A stretch of DNA of 64,000 nt from Ipomoea triloba (Eukaryota; Streptophyta; Magnoliopsida; Solanales; Convolvulaceae): contig NC_044919.1 in NCBI RefSeq assembly GCF_003576645.1, positions 24,823,354 through 24,887,353 of the forward strand, in the 5' to 3' direction. Under the pieces are notes generated by a model that was given only the letters and a program-made list of their open reading frames with translations, did no database searches and was not told the DNA's origin. Shown here piece by piece: positions 36,387 to 48,093 of this stretch. Numbering within the stretch: the first letter of the stretch is position 1; every line of letters starts with the position of its first letter. The translations under genes were made by a program, and so were the position numbers.

Positions 36387-36493
36387 GCCAAAGACCTTGT
36401 GGTCAAGCGGCACCCGGTGTACACTCCCATGCGGAAGGGAGTGGGTTCGAGCCTCAGTGGAGGCTTGAGTCAGTAGAACTCAAAAAAAAAATA
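36387..36493 (+). mobile_element. Short tRNA-derived SINE with 13 bp target duplication
   Basis: A-box-like tggtcaagcgg (36400-36410) and B-box ggttcgagcc sit at tRNA-like spacing. The tail gagtcagtagaactc runs into an A-rich end. The flanks aaattaaaattgc (36374-36386 and 36494-36506) are identical, as expected for target-primed retroposition. The body is only about 107 bases. The tail gagtcagtag is shared with the minus-strand copies at 35575 and 42511, so they form one family. Confidence 0.82.
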
Positions 36494-36502
36494 AAATTAA
36501 AA

Positions 36503-36507
<5 letters not shown>

Positions 36508-36584
<77 letters not shown>
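36508..36584. repeat. (CT)n(AT)n compound microsatellite
   Basis: About 28 bases of CT followed by about 48 bases of AT, immediately after the SINE. Confidence 0.9.
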
Positions 36585-36586
<2 letters not shown>

Positions 36587-36589
36587 ATT

Positions 36590-37245
36590 CATATGCGGCC
36601 TAGTCATCTCATGCGGTCGTGCGGTTGAATCTGAGCATGGGTAAATGGGAGGTGTTATGGTAATTTTAGTATCTATATTACGTGAATTGAAATGATGCAT
36701 TTTAGTACATGGTATGGTGCGTTTTAATACATGCTTTGGTGTGTTTTATTACGTATGTTGGTACATTAACTGTGTTGTGGAATGGTGTGTTTTAACTTTT
36801 AATCCATCCGCTGGTGCATTTTCATACGTAGAATAGTGTATAATTGTGTTGTGGAATGGTGTGCCTTAATCTGTCCTCTGGTGCATTTTAATACGTAGAA
36901 TGATGTGTATTTTAACACATATTTTTTAATAAGTGTAGTAGTGCATGTTTATAATATGAGATGGAGATTTTCAATAAGTGAAATTGTGTATTTTAACACA
37001 CGTTGTGGTGCATTTTAATACGTAGAATGTTGCATATTTTAGCACATGTTTTCTAATATGTGTAAATAGTGTATGTTTATAATCTGTCATGAAGCACGTT
37101 GTGGTGCATTTTAATATGTAGAATGATGTGTTTTATTACGTATATTGATGAATTTTAAGTGAATAGCTGCATTTGGTTATAGTGTGGAATAATGTGTTTT
37201 ATCAATCCCCTGGTACATTTTAGTACGTAAAATGATGTGTTTTGT

Positions 37246-37316
<71 letters not shown>

Positions 37317-37390
37317 CGCGTTGATTTGATGACTTGATCTAATCTAATGGCTGAAAAAAGGCCACCTAATGACTAGGCCGCACATGAACA
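36590..37390. mobile_element. TIR element filled with diverged gtgcattttaatacgtagaa repeats
   Basis: The outer inverted repeats are catatgcggcctagtcat (36590-36607) and its mirror atgactaggccgcacatg (37369-37386). Between about 36660 and 37245 words of the type tggtgcattttaatacgtag and aatgatgtgttttatta recur about every 40-70 bases. An AT microsatellite (37247-37313) lies near the right end. The dense internal array is reminiscent of element subterminal repeats. The superfamily is unknown. Confidence 0.5.
37247..37313. repeat. (AT)n microsatellite
   Basis: About 65 bases of alternating TA. Confidence 0.9.
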
Positions 37391-38035
37391 ACCTTATATA
37401 TATATTAGGTCACTCTAACCGGCCTACGGCATACAAATTGAAGCTTAGCTTGGTGTTAATCTGCACTCTAATTAATTATTAATATCCTCACAATGCGTCA
37501 AAGTATCGGAGGTCTACTTGGTTTAATTTTGATGATTTATTTTAATCAAGTCCACCATGAAATTGAGTATTCGAGAATAAACAAATAATGCACACGAGAA
37601 AATATGTATGAAGGCACTAGCAGGCTGCAGGTGCATTTTGGGTTCTCCAAAAATACTCCTTAAATATTCAAACAAGACACATGGAAGATGGCTTATTACA
37701 GGATATATACGTACTGGAATGTAGTGAACGAGAAATTGATGATGTGTGAGAAATGAATTGTGCTACTATTTATAAGTCTGTGGCATGTGACTAGGCAAAT
37801 GTGTGTTTGCGTGAGTGTTGCTACGTGCAAGACGGATAATGCCCGCGTGGAGTGCTCGACTCCCTGCGTAGTGTCGCCATGCACTTCGCCTCTTTGCTTC
37901 GCTCAATGCCCTTTCGTTGTGCTTCTTTCCTCGGACTTAACTCCTTCATATCTGCACTCCTAACCCCTCATACTTTGCTCCTTAGCTAGTTCGCATCCCC
38001 AACATTTGCTCCTTAGCCTAATTTGAAGCAAATTA
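37391..38035. other. Intergenic sequence
   Basis: No gene recognised. The open frames on both strands near 37696-37963 lie over the same sequence and have no family resemblance. Confidence 0.4.
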
Positions 38036-38400
38036 TGCTATCGATCCGGATTCACCTTGACTTTGCAAGGTGGACCCGGGTTCATATTCACAATTTTAGA
38101 ATTCTATGTTTATAATTTTAGAACTCTAAGTTCATAATTTTAGAATTCTGTTTCCACAATTTTAGATCTAAATATACAAAATTACATTACTTAATTTTCA
38201 CAATATTTGAATTATATATTCACAATTTTGTTATATAGATTCAAAAATTGTGTTATACTAGCTGTTGAATATAGAGTTACGAAATTTTAAATATAGAGTT
38301 CTATAATTGTAAATATAGAGTTCTAAAAATGTGAACATAGAATTATAAAATTGTGAACATAGAGTTCTAAAATTGTGAATATGGACCCGGGTCCATGACA
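38036..38400. mobile_element. MITE with gtggacccgggttcat ends
   Basis: The left arm ttgcaaggtggacccgggtt is mirrored by tatggacccgggtccatgac at the right end. The interior is a set of inverted repeats of cacaattttagaattctatg and its reverse. The terminal motif is shared with the palindrome at 18026-18080. Confidence 0.55.
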
Positions 38401-39785
38401 TAACAACCACTAATTTGTATCCCTAACTTTCTTAGCCCATAGGGTCCAACCTACATTCCTCTGTAGCTCTTTGGGCCCAACCCAAGCCTTTCATTGACTT
38501 CTTAGGCCCAACATGTGCCACTTCTTTGTCTCTTAAGCCCAACCTACACCCCTCATTGGCCCCAAGATCTCAACTCCAAGCTTCTATCTGTAGGCTATAA
38601 AAACTCTCTAGACATATGTCTGATTCTTTCATCATGAGTTCTCCACTTCTTCTAGCTATCTATACAACCAAAGAAAGCATGAATTGAACCCGTGACCTTG
38701 TATCATGATCTGAGTACTCATATGTTTAAATTTGAACTCTTCCTACCATCCAACAGTCATCCTCAACCTTTGCCCTGGTCTCTCGTAACAACCTTGGCTC
38801 ATCCTTGTTACACATTCATCACCCATCCTCTTAAAATTTCCTTTTCTCCTCTAATTGCACCTCAACTACTAGTTTTAAGATCGATTAAGTCTTCTACCCA
38901 AACCTTGTTTAAGACCAAACTCTTACCCCTTACATCTTTTACCATCATCTTCACAACTCTTTTGCCATTGGCGTTGTGCTCTAGCCAAGCACCATCATCA
39001 CTGTTGTGCCCTTGCTAAACACCATCACTATAGTTAGGCACCACTACCACCATCACACTCTAACAACTGTTGCACCCTAGTTGGACACCACTACTACCGT
39101 CACTCCTCAATTAAATACCATAGCTACCGTCATAGCCTTAGCACGACTTCAATTTCTGTAGTTATCATTGGATATCTTTTTTTTTTTAAACTTTTTTTTT
39201 CTTAAAAACTAGAGCTCATGAGGGAACAAATCATGGTGCTAAATGAATTCGAACCCCATAGTTGAGTTTCTATAGGACTAGTTTACCATACTACAATACA
39301 TCGATGCTCCTTAGTCGATCTCTTAAGGAACTAGGCAAAAACTTTAGGATGTGTTGCAACTCTAGCCCCATTGTAAAGACTTGGTTCAACACCATAGAAA
39401 GTCAATGCAAGATTTTGAGTGAGGGAGATGTCACTTATTTCTTTGGTTAGCGCCAAATGTAGGAAGTTATCTATGGGAAACTTCATCGATGCTACCATAC
39501 CTTTGACATTGATGCTTAGAGGTTACCCCTATACTACCAACTATACATAATACTCTACCTGTTGCGTCATCATCGAGAAGAGGCAACCTAGCTACCCCCG
39601 AGTGACTTGTTTTCGGTGTCTTATCCATCAATCTAAATCATGCCCTAGAGTTTGCCACATCTAGCGTTACCTTGTAGTTCCCTAGGGAAAAGATACAACT
39701 ACTCCATGCATGTTTCCCTTGACCCCCTACGCCTGTATGCTCTACCCATTCTCTTTGATTTTTCCATCTTTTTTTCTTTTTTTTT
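38401..39785. other. Intergenic sequence, less AT-rich
   Basis: No gene recognised. The frame 38692-39018 and the frame 39262-39450 show no motif I know. The stretch 38960-39140 repeats caccatcactacc-like words (loose triplet-rich sequence). It may be decayed retroelement DNA, but I cannot show that. Confidence 0.35.
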
Positions 39786-39876
39786 TGATGGATCTCAGTG
39801 CTGCAGTATGCTTACTTCCAAGTGGGTCACCCATCATGTGACTGCTATAAGTCAAACATGCTTAACCATAGAGTTC
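39786..39876 (-). pseudogene. 5S rRNA-derived fragment, degenerate
   Basis: On the minus strand, gaactctatggttaagcatg, then gatgggtgacccacttggaa and gcatactgcag follow the order of the 3' two thirds of plant 5S rRNA (the gttaagcgtgct and ggatgggtgacc internal control region, then the gggaagtcctcgtgttgca end) with many substitutions. It is not a functional 5S gene: the 5' third is missing and there is no array. It could derive from a 5S-derived retroposon. Confidence 0.65.
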
Positions 39877-39927
39877 TTTAGCTATCTGGTTGTCATATCC
39901 TACTTAAAACAAATTCGTGTTAAGTAG

Positions 39928-40070
39928 GTGTGGACATTAACCATTTAACCACATCCCTCCATGATAAGCCACAATGCCATGTCTCGAACCGTGATAAGTA
40001 GGTAGACATTAACCATTTAACCTCATCCCTCCATGGTAAGCCACAACGCCACATCTCGAATCGAGCATTG
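39928..40070. repeat. Two-copy tandem repeat, 72 bp period
   Basis: acattaaccatttaaccaca at 39934 recurs as acattaaccatttaacctca at 40006, each followed by tccctccatg, taagccacaa and tctcgaa. Confidence 0.75.
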
Positions 40071-40388
40071 AACTTGGCCAACCCGATTGACGCCTAACAT
40101 CTTTTTTCCAAATAGCATGTATAAACATCTTTTGCTTATATTTAAATAAAATCTACATTTCGTTTTCATTGCTTTACACTCTAAAAATTACATGAATAAG
40201 TAGTAGCTTAGATGATATTTCAAATCCCTGTTGTTAACCCTCTCCTCGATATTTGTGCCTCTTATCTTCTTCTTTATACTCCCAAGGCATGAGAGATATG
40301 GTGTGGTTTATGCGTCTCTCGACCCCCTAAACTTTTGTGCTCTACCCATTCTCTTTGACTTTTACATCATTTTTTCTTTTTCTAAATA

Positions 40389-41730
40389 TGTTAGGAATCA
40401 TTGTACTATTAGATTTTGATGATGTATTCATTGTATTAGGACTTTAGACACCCCATTTTTCATGTCTTTAGTCAAGGCCAAAGTTTTTAGGTTTCAGCTG
40501 AGTTTGGTCTACTGACTAAGAGGTAGCTAGATAGAATTAAGTCCGAGTTATCTAAAAAATAACAAATCTTGAAGAAGGGAAATGAGCTAATCAAGAGATA
40601 GGTGAATCTGAAGATTTCAGAAGAAGAGGAATACAGTAGAGAAAAGGAAATCAATAACAGACTTGAGATCAACTGTTTATCAACAAAGTCTCAAAGGAAA
40701 TAAGAAAATAAACTAAGTCTTTCTTGCAGCCAGAAAACTAGCATGTTGAGTTAGTATTTGAATTCATCTAAGAATCTATTACAGAAAAGACAAAAGTACT
40801 GCACGTCTATTTTCAAAATTGACACAAAGGCGAAGGAAAAAAGACGAAGTTATTACAAAAGAGACACAGGATGACTACAGTATATTTTGGAGCATTGTGA
40901 CAGATTTGGACATCTGTCGCAATAAGGGACAAAAGTCAAATTCCTTTCAGAATTAAATGACCAGCCTACCCCCACCTCTATCCTATAAATAGAGGACTCC
41001 TAGAGCTTTTGAGCATGCACAACAATTAAGTGATATAGAGAGCAAAAACAATCAAGCAAAAAGGTTAAAGAAAAATCTATTCCAAGAGAATTACTATGAG
41101 GGGCTCAAAAAGTTTCATCTAGAAACAACTCAAGCTCTTGTGAATTTTATATTCACGGTCCATCTATTTGTGAGAGTAAACACAAACACAAATTTATTTT
41201 GGGTTAAATGCTCAGTGCACAGGGGGATTGGTGGCAGATCCTTGATGTTGTATGCCAAACGTTGAAGATCGGCTGGAGGGTACATCTGGATCGAGAAAAC
41301 ATCATTGGTCATGGTCAACAATGATTTCTCCATTGTATTTACATTGAATATTAGTGGAACCTCCTTGGAATTGAGGAGTAGTGTGGACGTAGGCGAAGTT
41401 GCCGAACCACTTAAAAAATTTCTCTCTCTTTCTCTCTACATTTTAGTATTTACTTTCTTAATTGTGATAACATCTTCAACTGAATCAATTAAAAAAACAT
41501 CCTAAGTACACTATTTCAGCTAATCGGATTAGCTATCTATTTTGGAGTTATAAAAAAAAGTTGTTGCAAGTAGTTTTAAACTTCCACTGCAAGTTACTAG
41601 CCTAATCTATTGGTAGCTAGCTCTTAAATAAATTGTTTTGAAAAACTGCATACTTTTTTTCTCAGTTTAATTTTTGAAAGTCTATTCAATCTCCCCCTCT
41701 TCTAGATTTTCACTACTTTCGGGACCAACA
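40389..41730 (+). mobile_element. Solo LTR of a copia-type (SIRE-like) retrotransposon, 1342 bp
   Basis: Begins TGTTAGGAATC and ends GGGACCAACA. The flanks aaata (40384-40388) and aaata (41731-41735) are identical 5-mers. A TATA-like string (cctataaatagagg) lies near 40982. The 3' part holds the C-rich attcaatctccccctcttct before the end, typical of long copia LTRs. No primer-binding site, gag or pol follows, so the internal region was lost by LTR-LTR recombination. Orientation is inferred from the TATA box and the end motif. Confidence 0.85.
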
Positions 41731-41735
41731 AAATA

Positions 41736-42510
41736 ACATGTACAAAATTCTTTAGCATAGAGTTGAATAAACTCTGTATTTCACTTCATTTTCATTGTTA
41801 CACACTCTCCAAATGACATGAATAATAATAGGTAGCAACTTGGGTGATATTTTGAACCCTTGTTGCTAGCACTCTTCCTCAAAATTTGCACCTCCTATAT
41901 TCTTCCTTGTGGCTTTCAGACCAGGTAACAACTCATGTGATATTTCAAACTCTTGTTACTACTCCCTATTCATCCTTATGCTTTCAATTATTTTATTTTC
42001 AACACCACCCTACACCTAGGTAGAGTTGTCAAAACGGATTAAGCCCGTCGAGCCGGACTGTCAAAACGGATTAAATTTTGTGTGTGTAAAGTGTATTAGT
42101 AATTAGGATATTTTGTAAATGAATTGTTATTGATTTATGACTTAATGTATTTTTTTATTTCATTATTTATTAAAATTTATTACTTTATTAGTTATTATTG
42201 TATTTAACAAATGTATTAATATTTATTTAAATTATTCAAATTCTTTTATTATACACTTATTAAATTTCTTATATTAACTTTTAATTAAATTATTTTTTTT
42301 GAACTTAGTGGGCCCCTCAATGGCTAATGGGCCTAAGGAGGGAGGGCTAGCTCGACCCTTTTCAAGCCCACAAAATTGGCAGGTTTTGATAGACCCTGTC
42401 GTGCTAACCCACTTTGACTACTCTACACCAAGGGCTTGATCGACCTTAGCCAACCAAAAACAAGTAATAACTCAGCTAATATGAATACCCTCGTTCTTAA
42501 TGCCTTGATT
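41736..42510. other. Intergenic sequence
   Basis: No gene recognised. gtcaaaacggatta occurs twice at about 42028-42075. Confidence 0.4.
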
Positions 42511-42643
42511 GTTTTTTGAATACTACTGACTCTATTACAATGCAGTATCTGTTCATAACTACTTTTTTCAGTATTGCCTCCACTAAGGCTCGAACCCACC
42601 ACCTCCCGTATACAGGGGAGGGTTTGATGCCACTGGACTACAA
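42511..42643 (-). mobile_element. tRNA-derived SINE, minus strand
   Basis: On the minus strand an A-box tagtccagtggcat (42640-42627) and a B-box ggttcgagcc (42597-42588) stand at tRNA-like spacing. The 3' part tactgcattgtaatagagtc and a short A-rich tail follow. No clear target duplication remains. It is the uninterrupted relative of the copy at 35575-35935. Confidence 0.7.
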
Positions 42644-44945
42644 ATAATTCAAATTTCTCATGTAGAAATTAAGATATAGAAGATAGATATATGCAATTAA
42701 GATTCATGTAATTTTAACAGCAAAGAAAATATTTCTTGTTCATTAGAAAATTTTAAAAATTCTCTCGTTTTTTAGTGGGTTGTGGCACTAAAGAAGCCTC
42801 GATGAATGTTCCAATTTCCAATTCTTATCTTTTTGTTTAAACAATCAAATCTAAAATTTTCAAATTAAAGTGGAGGTGGATTTTTATCAATTTGACCTCT
42901 ATGACTTGGGAAATACCTTGCATGACTTGGGAATTGTACATTTTGTGCTTTGGATTTTGGGAATTGGGGGGGGGGGGTTGATAGATATTGATGATTTGTA
43001 ATTGAGAGGCAACCTTTTGGACGGTTTGAAGTTTAGAGGTGTCTAAAGAAAGTGATGCCATGGTGGTTGATAGATGTAGCGGTTATTGACACTTGGCAGG
43101 GTTTGGAAGTGGTTAGAGACTTGGAGAGGGTGATAGTGATCACACCAGTAATGATGATGGTTGGCAGTAATGTAAACGTCAATAGTGATGCCCAATCTTA
43201 ATTAGTGACGGTTAAAGGCAACACGACTTTATGGTGTAGGTGACACTTGTTGTAAGAAGATGAAATTCTTGAAAACTAGGGTTGTCTTGGGCCAAGTTGT
43301 GAGTTTTGTAATTGGGCTTGATTTTGGGTTGAATTTTGATGGTACATTGTATTTGGATTGGGATAATTTTTTTATTAGATTATTTGGTTGTTGCCCTAAT
43401 AATCCTTATATTTCTTTTGTAGTAAATTTGTTTTGAATTTATTTTTAATGTTACTTGTTATTTTATGATAGTAAACTTTTTTATTGTTTTAACTGCAAAT
43501 AAAACTACACACTTTAAATAGAAATGGGATATAAGAAGCATATAATTAGAAAATGGTCTTATTTCATACAAGTTACCAATATGTGTTATCATGAAGCCTA
43601 CAAGAAGGTATATGGGAATTGAATGACATTCAGTTACATATCATTAATGAAAAAGCCAACAAGAAAGACTAATGATGGTGTCTACTCAAGTATTTGTGTG
43701 GAGGTTTTCCAAGAGTTCGTAGAGCGACCAAATCATTGTTTTAGTACCGATCCATCAATTTTACTAACCTTTGCATAAAGGGAACGTTGTTGGCATTTAT
43801 ATGGTTTCCTTCTCTTTGCTCGTGGTTTTGATGTGCAAAGTGAGTATATCTTGTAGCGTTATTAAGAAGGGGAGGGGGAATACTACTATATATGCTAATT
43901 GCCTTGCATATGGTTATGTACTAGGATTCACTAGAGTTGTTTGAGTAGCTCTAGCAAGCTTGAGTGTGATGTGCAACACGTGGAGATGAGCTCGTAAGTC
44001 CTCTGATTCTTTAAGCTACCATAAATAGTGATCTTTAAAAGCATTACTTGAGTCTTGTTGCCTTTGGTTGCCATATATTATTTTCCTAATTTAGTCTCAC
44101 TAAGTGAAAAATTGGCACCAAGTACTTGCCCCCACATGTAATGCTAGTCATAGATTTAGTCAACATTAGTATTTAGCAAAGTAACAACACTATTGAAGAA
44201 AATTGGATTTGAATTTCATGCAAGGGTGTCTTATTTGTACTACGCTTTTCATGAAATTTGAAGCATTACACATTTACACATTGATAATCATAAGTTAAAA
44301 CTCCGTGCATGATTTGCTTGAAGTGCTGGCACACATGTGGTATTAAATGCTACTAAGTGTTGCTAGCCGTTCTATTTATTATGTCAAATAAGCATGCTTA
44401 AGTTAGAGCTTTTGGATTTGGGCCCTTGCTTAAGCAGCTCCAACAAATCATATCATATCATATCATACTCTATACAATAGCAAAATGTTTTTTCCAATCA
44501 TTAATTCCCGCCTAAAGGAAATGCCGTCGTTTTGTAGTGATATTAATGCTTGTGGAAAATATTGATAGCATGCACCTGCGCCCTTTGGTATGTACATTTA
44601 AAGATAACATCTATTATCAAAATATTTGTATTTGGTATGATTTAATACGCCTCTTGAGTTTTATAATGCCACTTGTTTAGTTTTTATTCCCACTAAATAT
44701 TGGTACACTTTGTGATCATAATTCAAATTAAAATTATCAGGAAAAAATAAATGCAGAATACCTACAGTCTCCCAATTAATAGGCGCCTCTTAAACTATTC
44801 AATCTCCTAAGAATATTAATAACAAACAATAATTATTAACTCTTGAATCAGACTTAAAAATATACTATAAATAGTACAATAATCCGAGAGTGTAAGTCAC
44901 AATCTACAGCTTTTGAAAGAAGGAACTATGCGAAATAAGGTAGAA
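42644..44945. other. Intergenic sequence
   Basis: No gene or bounded repeat recognised. There is a run of G at 42967-42977. A TATA-like tactataaatagtac near 44863 precedes the RPA-like remnant. Confidence 0.4.
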
Positions 44946-45355
44946 ATGCCCTCCCAATACGTCCTTGCTTCTCAGGTTAGCCCTATCGACACTCGTAGAG
45001 CAATCCGAGTGCGTTTGGTGAGAATTTATGAAGTACCTGAATTACGTGGACGAGCAACAAACAAGAGCAAAGAATGCCTCTTCCATGACGAATAGGTAAG
45101 CTTAATACATTCTGTGCAGTAATATTTGTTCAGTCTGATATGCATTTTGATTAGTTACTAAAAATACATTATTTTTTATTATATAGGGTACATACATAAT
45201 GCAACTATTTTCAGAGAGGATGTTGTCAAGTATCATACTGCTTTTGTTAAGGGCAAAGTGTATTCGATCAAGAACTTTTTAGTAGTGACAAACTACTATA
45301 CATACAAAACATCTAACCACAAATATCTAATAAAGTTCAATTATTCTACCACTGT
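44946..45355 (+). pseudogene. RPA1-like (replication protein A, OB-fold) gene remnant
   Basis: Exon 1 (44946-45096) starts MPSQYVLASQVSPIDTRRAI and continues with RVRLVRIYEVPELR and ECLFHDE, the start of plant RPA 70 kDa-like OB-fold proteins that bind single-stranded DNA. It ends at a donor-like gaatag|gtaagc, but the last codon is TAG where the family has Glu. Exon 2 begins after tattatatag at 45187 with GTYI, then, after a one-base frameshift, ATIFREDVVKYHTAFVKGK, VYSIKNFLVV and KFNYST. The sequence stops where an LTR-like end (tgacaccccgtaataa) begins. With a stop, a frameshift and a truncation it is a pseudogene. Such genes occur both as host genes and as cargo of plant mobile elements; nothing here decides between these. 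Confidence 0.7.
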
Positions 45356-45987
45356 GACACCCCGTAATAATTTATTCTGGAATTTTCCTCGTAATTATTT
45401 TCTAAAAAGGAAATTATTCATTTCATGGGCCTAAATTCTTTTTAATAAGCATAGTTTCCAAGAATGTCTTACCTTAAGCCCAATTCTTACAAGATTTTAC
45501 TAATACATGCATATATGTACCTATATAAACTTCTAAGATATTTAATCGACTACCTTATGGACTTCAAATTATTTCCTTATGCTTGTATTAATTCTTGTAG
45601 CTCAACTTAGTCAAATATTTATATTCATATAAGCCTTGTAATGAAATAAGACCCATTTATTCAATTATTTTACCTAATACATATATATGAGTATATGTAT
45701 GTATGTATATATATATATATCTACCTTATCCTATCCACCCATATATATACCAAGACTTAGATATTACAAGATCATTCATCCCTTCTCTTCTTCAACTCAC
45801 ACGCCATTTCCACCCTTCCCCTACCAAATATCCATCTTCCTTTCTTCTTCAATATTCAAGCTAAGATTCATACTTTATGCTATATCAAGTTGGATTATGG
45901 TAAAAACTCACCTTGTATCTCATTTTCCCCTTCTATTTCACTATTCTTATGGTTTCTTTCTATCTTTTTATGGTGGGTTTGGGGTCT
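45355..45987 (+). mobile_element. Probable LTR 5' part (TGACACCCCG start)
   Basis: The string tgtgacaccccgtaataatt, followed by ttctggaattttcc, resembles the start of plant Gypsy-type LTRs. A promoter-like tatatatatacc near 45740 and a pyrimidine-rich stretch (45776-45860) fit an LTR. The 3' end is not found; from about 45988 the sequence becomes the left arm of the large inverted duplication. Confidence 0.45.
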
Positions 45988-48090
45988 TTTCAGTTTAAAT
46001 TGTATTAAGTGTTACAATTTAATTGTGGAGTATTGAGTTATGATATGCATAATCAACATGTTTTTTTTTGTTTTTTTTTTAATGTTTATTGCATTAATTA
46101 CTCGATTGTTATAATTATGCCATTTAGAAAAACATGTTCTTTTAAGTATGAATTTAGAGCCTTTTAGGTCTGAATTATATGCCTATTATGCATGGTATAG
46201 TGCATTTTAGGTGAATTTAGTGCCTTTAAGGATAACTTAAGCATATTATTGTACTCTTCCATTCTTACTCCACTTGTGCCTTTTAAAGCACATTAAAGCA
46301 TTTTAAAAAGATAGTTCACCCTATTTTAAAAACCTAAACCATGGTGAACTCTCCTTTTTTCAGTTTAGAATCAATCAAACAGTTTTACTTCAAATATGAG
46401 AACACAAGATTTAGGGTAGTTTCTGGGGGAGGAATACTAGTTCTATGGCCCTGGCTTAAACGCCTTATTGCTACGTACTAGTTCCCTTGCGACGCTACTC
46501 TGTCTAAGGAGTTAATTTTTAATGAAGTATTAGCACCAACCAACTTTCCTGGGAGTATATCTAATGATTATCTATCATATATTGGTTTAATCAATTTGCT
46601 ATACTTTAAATTTCCCTTTGCCAAGTGATTACAATTTTGTAATTAAAGAGTAGCCACAACATCTTTAATTGCTTGAATTGTCTTAAGATTAACTCACATA
46701 AAGAATTGGTAATGACCTTGTAATTAATTCTATGCGATATGACAAAATTTAACCCATAGGCAATTTTTTTGTATTTGTAGGATTGATTAGGATGAAATTC
46801 CAAAATATGTTCATAATTTGCCTACAGGGATTATGAATCGGTATATAGTTTGGTGGTTTTATCATTAAGGATAGAACATCCAAAAATCCAAATTGTGCCA
46901 TATTCTTAAGTTCTATCATTTGTCTTGATGGGTTCATTTTGCCTAAAAATTTAGCCCACAGGTAATTTTTATGACATTTGAACCTATCTTTTGCATAAAT
47001 TTACATTGGTAAAATATGTACTTCAGTACCTTAGTGCCTCGAATTTTAACCAACTTAAAATCTTTCTTCCTCAGCAACTATCACAACTGTCATGAACATT
47101 GACGTATCAACACTTACCTCAAACAATCATAAAGAATGGAAGGATGTCCTTCTTCCGTATTTTGGCTGGCTCGAGATGGACTATGTTCTCGACCATCCAG
47201 AACCTGCAGCTATCACCGCGGAAAGCACTGTAGAAGAGAGAGCTTTATGCTAGATGGGAAAGATCCAATCGTCTGTGCATTTTGTTCATCAAGTCTCGGC
47301 TTCCCAATGACATTTGTGGCATAGTTGACCACATTGTGAAGGTTCAAGAGTATATTAAGGCCATAGACGCTTAGTTTGATGGTTCAAATGAAGCCCTTGC
47401 AAGCACCCTAATAATGAGATTCACCTCCACCCGATTTCCCCCCACTAAAGGTGTGCGCAGTCACATCATGCAGTTGCGAGATATTGCGGCTCAGTTGGAC
47501 AAGATGGATATCAAACTCCTAGAATCATTCGTGATGCACTATGCACTCAACACTCTCCCTTCTGAGTATAGCCCCTTTAAAATCCACACATGACCAGAAA
47601 TGATCCATTAATGATTTAATCACTATGTGTGTTCAAGGGGAAGGGAGGGAGAGTGGGGGGGGGGGGTGAGTGTCATGCTTACAACTGGAAAGCCTAAAGT
47701 TAAGTCTAGGAAACACTCCACTTCGGCTAAAGGGAAAGGGAAAGTAACCCCTCAAGCCAACATTAAAAAGACTCAAAATGCTTCTTCTGTAAGAATAAGG
47801 GGCATATGAAGAAAGATTGTTCAAAGTTTAAGAAGTGGACTAACTCTGGGTGAATTGATTTTGGTTGAACAATCCACATTGCAAATTCTTTACAAGATAT
47901 GCAAAATCAGAGTCCACCGAAAGCAAATGAGCGGAACATCTTCTCGGGAAATAAGATGGGCTTTTCGGTTGAAGCTGTGGGGACATGCAATTTGATGTTA
48001 GATACTAGTTTTGTTTTAGTATTAGAGCGGACATTTTATGTACCAAGATTTTCACGAAACTTGGTTTCTATTTCCAGGCTGGTTTCACCA
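45988..48090 (+). repeat. Left arm of a large inverted duplication
   Basis: The sequence from cagtttaaattgtattaagt to about gtttcacca at 48090 reappears in reverse complement at 48092-50767, with point changes and indels. It includes LTR/leader-like sequence (45988-47090) and a copia gag-pol start (47092-48088). Homology ends abruptly outside 45988 and 50767. Confidence 0.82.
47092..48088 (+). pseudogene. Copia retrotransposon gag-protease fragment (left arm)
   Basis: Starts MNIDVSTLTSNNHKEWKDVL and, through several frame changes, gives the LTR-copia gag segment (FGWLEMDYVL, KSRLPNDICG, MQLRDIAAQLDKMDIKL, ALNTLPSEYSPFK), a Lys-rich linker, a broken CCHC knuckle near 47790, then protease-region words (IFSGNKMGFSVEAVGTCNL and FYVPRFSRNLVSISRLV). 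Relative to the right-arm copy it lacks the segment after KFKKW. Gag would form the element's particle. Nothing here is functional. Confidence 0.75.
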
Positions 48091-48093
48091 AGT

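Noticed and set aside
36387..36480. Possible tRNA gene
   Set aside because: A and B boxes are present, but the sequence does not fold as a full cloverleaf, runs into an A-rich tail and has a 13 bp target duplication, so it is a SINE.
44946..45096. Intact small RPA-like gene
   Set aside because: The in-frame TAG at the exon end and the frameshift in the next exon indicate a remnant.
46606..46937. Minus-strand frames and their counterparts at 49053-49616
   Set aside because: They are chance frames in the non-coding leader of the duplicated retroelement; they repeat because the DNA is duplicated.
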